In this document: positions 36,050 through 39,011 of the stretch, one piece after another
Layout: each line of letters opens with the position of its first letter
Position numbering within the stretch: the stretch's first letter is position 1
Origin: Candidatus Hydrogenedens sp.
GTDB taxonomy: Bacteria > Hydrogenedentota > Hydrogenedentia > Hydrogenedentales > Hydrogenedentaceae
NCBI GenBank assembly: GCA_035378955.1
Contig: DAOSUS010000012.1
Span: forward strand, 1-39,011
Length of the DNA stretch: 39,011 bases
Direction: 5' to 3'
Made by a program: the position numbers and the translations under genes
The notes under the pieces: model-generated
The model's database searches: none
What the model was told of the DNA's origin: nothing
What the model saw: only the letters and a program-made list of their open reading frames with translations

Positions 36050-36928
36050 TTAATTTTCTTTAACTGAAGATGCTTCTTGTTGGGTTTCTTCGATTTCCTC
36101 GGAAGATATACTTTCCTCATCAGCATCATTCTCTTCCATATCTTCCTCAGAAACGGTTTCCATAGGTTTTATCTCTTCATCCGTTACACGCTTAACTCTT
36201 CGAGAAATAGGTCTAACCTTTGTTTGAGTGGCTGGACCTTTCTCCTGAACATTCTTACCCTCTAATACAGCATCCGCAATTACTTTGCAATAAAGGGATA
36301 CGGCGCGTATTGCATCATCATTGCCCGGAATTGGTAGAGAAACAGCATCCGGGTCCGCGTTGGTATCCACAATACCAATACACGGGATATTTAATCGTGC
36401 CGATTCACGCACGGCTATTTCCTCATGATTGGTATCCACAACAAAAACAATATCCGGGATTTCTGTCATATTAACAATACCACAGAGATTTTTCTCCAAT
36501 TTGGCAATACGCTTTCTTAATTGAATACCTTCCTTTTTGCCGTATTGGTCAATCTTGCCCGTTTCTTCTAAATCTTTCAATCGAAGCAATTCGGAAATAC
36601 TGCTTCGGATAGTGCGGAAATTGGTCAATGTTCCACCTAACCAACGACTATTTACATAAAACATTCCACAGCGTTCCGCTTCGCGTTTAATGGCTTCCTG
36701 TGCTTGCCGTTTCGTGCCGACAAAAAGAACCGTTCCACCATTGGCAACTGTTTCACGAACCAGAGCATACGCCTTAAATAATTGTTTTAGGGTATGCTTC
36801 AGGTCAATAATGTAAATACCATTCTTTTCGCCATAAATGAACCGTGCCATTTTAGGGTTCCAACGGCGAGTTTGATGACCAAAATGTGCTCCTACTTCGA
36901 GCAATTCACGAGGGGTTACAACTGACAT
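36050..36928 (-). CDS. rpsB: Small-subunit ribosomal protein S2 with acidic C-terminal extension
   Basis: The start ATG 36928 (MSVVTPRELLEVGAHFGH) follows AAGGA by about 7 nt. A longer in-frame ATG at 37000 lies in the structured leader and is rejected. The 292-residue protein has the S2 signatures VGAHFGHQTRRWNPKM, LVRETVANGGTVLFVGTKRQA, RWLGGTLTNFRTI and PCIGIVDTNADPDAVSLPIPGNDDAIRAV. The last 45 residues are an unusual low-complexity acidic tail rich in Glu, Ser and Asp; tails of this kind on S2 occur in several phyla and are of unknown use. First gene of the long housekeeping operon. Confidence 0.97.
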   Translation of the reverse strand: MSVVTPRELLEVGAHFGHQTRRWNPKMARFIYGEKNGIYIIDLKHTLKQLFKAYALVRETVANGGTVLFVGTKRQAQEAIKREAERCGMFYVNSRWLGGTLTNFRTIRSSISELLRLKDLEETGKIDQYGKKEGIQLRKRIAKLEKNLCGIVNMTEIPDIVFVVDTNHEEIAVRESARLNIPCIGIVDTNADPDAVSLPIPGNDDAIRAVSLYCKVIADAVLEGKNVQEKGPATQTKVRPISRRVKRVTDEEIKPMETVSEEDMEENDADEESISSEEIEETQQEASSVKEN

Positions 36929-36960
36929 ACTTATATCCTTATCTGTTTGGGTTAAACCTT

Positions 36961-37014
36961 GGAGCCCGCTGGAACTCATATTTCTGAGCACCCAAAACAA
37001 AGGCGAGAGGCTCC
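36961..37014 (-). promoter_or_regulatory. Structured leader upstream of rpsB
   Basis: On the minus strand GGAGCC (37009-37014) pairs with GGCTCC (36961-36966), enclosing a small stem TGAG/CTCA... within about 40 nt, 33 nt before the rpsB ATG. Such leaders often mediate autoregulation by ribosomal protein S2. Assignment to a known leader family was not possible by eye. Confidence 0.4.
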
Positions 37015-37047
37015 TGTGTTTTTATAAAAATCTCACAAAGAGAAAAA

Positions 37048-37077
37048 ATTATAACAAATTAATATCCCTCATATCAA
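37048..37077 (-). promoter_or_regulatory. Promoter of the rpsB operon
   Basis: Minus-strand TTGATA (37072-37077) and perfect TATAAT (37048-37053) are separated by 18 bp, about 120 nt upstream of the rpsB start. This leaves room for the structured leader. It is the most likely entry point for the ten-gene operon down to lolD. Confidence 0.6.
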
Positions 37078-37094
37078 ACATAAGGAACTAAAAA

Positions 37095-37126
37095 TTGACT
37101 TTGTGTGTTTAAGTTCATAGTATAAT
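37095..37126 (+). promoter_or_regulatory. Possible promoter of the PhoPQ-activated-type gene
   Basis: TTGACT (37095-37100) is followed by either TAGTAT at 17-bp spacing (37118-37123) or a perfect TATAAT at 20-bp spacing (37121-37126). The region is the divergent gap with rpsB. Confidence 0.4.
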
Positions 37127-37183
37127 TATTTATGGATATAAAATTGAATAAATTTAAATAATCTAACATAAAGGTTTTCACCG

Positions 37184-39011
37184 ATGCGTAAAAGTTGTCT
37201 TAAAAATTTTCTATTAATTGCGATTTTTTCATCACTCCTTTCCTTCTATATCTATGCAGGTCCTTTAGAAGATTATGTAAATTTGCCCGATTCTTCTTAC
37301 ACATATACAATTACCACTACAGAATCAAGTTTTACTCATACTTATTATGTTGTTGACCTTACATCCCAAACATGGCGAAATTCCTCAGAAGTAAACCGAA
37401 CATTGTGGAAACATTGGCTCACGATTATTGTTCCTACAAGCATTACAAAAACAAAGGGGTTATTAATTATTTCTGGCGGTAATAATGGTTCTTCGGCTAC
37501 TAACCTTCGGGATTATGCTCAATATATCGCATTATTAACAGGTGCCCCTGTTGCACTGCTTGAACAAGTCCCCAACCAACCTCTCCTTTTTGCGGGAGAA
37601 AGTTCCAGCCGCACAGAGGACGAAATAATAGCCTATTCTTTTGACAAATACTTACAAACCTATAACGAAGGTAACCCCGACCCATATTGGCCTGTTCTAT
37701 TGCCTATGGTCAAAAGTGCTGTGCGTGCTATGGATACTATTCAGGAAATTGTTCTTAATAATCATTCAAAAACTATCAACGGCTTCGTTGTTGGAGGTGC
37801 TTCCAAACGGGGTTGGACAACATGGCTAACAGGAGCCGTCGATTCGCGGGTCATTGCTATTGTTCCGATTGTTATTGATGTCCTAAAAATGGATATTCAG
37901 ATGGACCATCAATATAAATGCTATGGCTTTTTCTCAGAGACATTAACCCCTTACAATGAATTACATATCTTTGAACGGATGAGTACACCAGGAGGATATG
38001 CACTCAGGCAAATTGTAGACCCATACTCTTATTTAAGCAATTATACAATGCCCAAATACATTATCAACGCATGTGGAGATGAATTCTTCCTCCCGGACTC
38101 CTCACGGTTTTATTACCACGAACTTCCCGGCGAATGTCGTCTTAAATATACTCCCAATGTGGGACATAGTATGGGTGATTCGTTTGATTTATCTACTGTT
38201 TATCCACTAATAACCTATTTTAATTCTGTTGCGACCGGAGGTAGCCGTCCCAATTATTCCTGGCAATTCTTACCCGATGGAAGTATTCAGGTACAGGTGT
38301 CAACAAATCCAACTTCTGTGAAATTATGGGAGGCTGTAAATCCAACGGCTCGTGATTTTCGTTATTACGACGGAACAGGTCCAACATGGACATCTACCAA
38401 TTTAAGTGAAACATCTCCCGGCTCAAAAACATATCTTGCAACAGTTACTCCTCCTACTTCAGGCTGGAAAGTATACATGGTAGAAATCAACTTCTCCAAT
38501 GGTTCTTATGTTTTCACCACAGATATTGGCATTACTCCTTACATGAGACCCTATGATGACCTTGATGGAGACGGTTGGATGGACCCGGAAGATACCGATG
38601 ACGACTGTGACCTGATACCTGATGAAAATGACCTATATCCCTGGGATACGGACAACGATGGGACACCGAATTATCTGGATGATACCCCGGGAATTTGTTT
38701 GGTTGAAGTGCCGTATGTAGTCGGTTTACCTGAAGCAGAAGCGACAACAGACATTCTGGGAACAGGCTTGTTCGTTGGAAATATAACATATATATGTGAT
38801 AATACTTTCCCTGCTGGTGTGGTAGTAAATCAAGAACCAACAGCAGGAACAGAAGTTGAACCCGGAACTTCAGTTGATTTGTGGATTTCCACAGGACCCT
38901 GCCCACCAGAAGGTGAAGGAACAGCAGAAGGAATAATCGAAGGGGAGGGCGTCGTTGAAGGTACACCCGAAGGGGAAGGTATTATCGAAGGCGAAGGTGT
39001 CGTCGAAGGTA
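37184..39011 (+). CDS. PhoPQ-activated pathogenicity-related protein with TSP3-like, PASTA and Glu-Gly repeat extensions (3' end off window)
   Basis: ATG 37184 has AAAGG 9 nt upstream; 609 codons run to the edge without a stop. A signal peptide (1-25, ending FYIYA) marks secretion. Residues about 26-440 are the PhoPQ-activated pathogenicity-related (PqaA-like) alpha/beta-hydrolase family. The nucleophile elbow is VGGASKRGW with Ser about 207, an Asp is in ACGDEFFLPDSS (about 299), and His about 328 is in PNVGHSMGD. About 456-503 is a calcium-binding TSP3-like stretch (DLDGDGWMDPEDTDDDCD, DTDNDGTPNYLDD). About 506-572 is a PASTA-like domain (VPYVVGLPEAEATTDIL...VVNQEPTAGTEV). From about 574 the chain is an EGEG/IIEG/VVEG repeat continuing past the edge. 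The substrate is unknown. The extensions suggest a cell-surface or extracellular location. Confidence 0.88.
   Translation, partial: MRKSCLKNFLLIAIFSSLLSFYIYAGPLEDYVNLPDSSYTYTITTTESSFTHTYYVVDLTSQTWRNSSEVNRTLWKHWLTIIVPTSITKTKGLLIISGGNNGSSATNLRDYAQYIALLTGAPVALLEQVPNQPLLFAGESSSRTEDEIIAYSFDKYLQTYNEGNPDPYWPVLLPMVKSAVRAMDTIQEIVLNNHSKTINGFVVGGASKRGWTTWLTGAVDSRVIAIVPIVIDVLKMDIQMDHQYKCYGFFSETLTPYNELHIFERMSTPGGYALRQIVDPYSYLSNYTMPKYIINACGDEFFLPDSSRFYYHELPGECRLKYTPNVGHSMGDSFDLSTVYPLITYFNSVATGGSRPNYSWQFLPDGSIQVQVSTNPTSVKLWEAVNPTARDFRYYDGTGPTWTSTNLSETSPGSKTYLATVTPPTSGWKVYMVEINFSNGSYVFTTDIGITPYMRPYDDLDGDGWMDPEDTDDDCDLIPDENDLYPWDTDNDGTPNYLDDTPGICLVEVPYVVGLPEAEATTDILGTGLFVGNITYICDNTFPAGVVVNQEPTAGTEVEPGTSVDLWISTGPCPPEGEGTAEGIIEGEGVVEGTPEGEGIIEGEGVVEG

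Noticed and set aside
36929..37000. N-terminal extension of S2 from ATG 37000
   Set aside because: The extension overlaps the structured leader, and the ATG at 36928 has a good ribosome-binding site and the conserved S2 start.
1..39011. tRNA, rRNA, insertion sequence, prophage or origin
   Set aside because: No cloverleaf, rRNA-like, transposase, integrase or DnaA-box cluster was recognised in the intergenic regions.

Overview
The window looks like chromosomal DNA of an uncultured, moderately AT-rich Gram-negative bacterium. Lipopolysaccharide export permeases (LptF/LptG), a lipoprotein-releasing ABC system (LolC/E plus LolD) and a probable lipoprotein all require an outer membrane. The secreted proteins combine beta-helix, Ig-like, DUF5011-like and C-terminal anchor modules, and one ends in a Glu-Gly repeat tail. 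Together these recall candidate phylum Hydrogenedentes and neighbouring PVC-like lineages. That placement is an inference from style and has not been tested by phylogeny. UGA is a normal stop here (uppS and lptF end in TGA, and release factor 2 is encoded).

Layout: 1-3739 holds a truncated AIM24/TIGR00266-family gene on the minus strand, divergent from a Ski2-like helicase fused to a C-terminal OmpR-type winged helix. The helicase promoter is overlaid by a near-perfect palindrome. A strong hairpin closes this block. 3762-14050 carries two giant, paralogous, secreted multidomain proteins on the minus strand, each with a good promoter, a leader of more than 200 nt and a leader hairpin. The second copy has an in-frame TGA at its signal-peptide cleavage region. 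14434-17932 is an lptF-lptG-SGNH hydrolase operon. 18045-24649 holds mutY, a comM/yifB-type AAA ATPase, an unrecognised polytopic membrane protein, rpmB, a probable lipoprotein and rlmN. 24695-27310 is a fusion of glycerol-3-phosphate dehydrogenase with a diacylglycerol-kinase-like lipid kinase. A nested 9-bp/36-bp minisatellite lies at 27518-27690. 27782-36928 is a long minus-strand housekeeping operon read rpsB-tsf-pyrH-frr-uppS-cdsA-prfB-lysS-lolC/E-lolD. From 37184 to the right edge is a PhoPQ-activated pathogenicity-related hydrolase with TSP3-like, PASTA and Glu-Gly repeat extensions, truncated by the window.

Functionally the window is dominated by translation (S2, EF-Ts, RRF, RF2, LysRS, L28, RlmN) and envelope construction (UppS, CdsA, LptFG, LolCD, GlpD-lipid kinase, surface proteins). 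The least conventional elements are the helicase-winged-helix fusion with its palindromic promoter, the GlpD-lipid kinase fusion, and the surface-protein pair with an interrupted signal peptide. No tRNA, rRNA, CRISPR array, transposase or integrase was seen.
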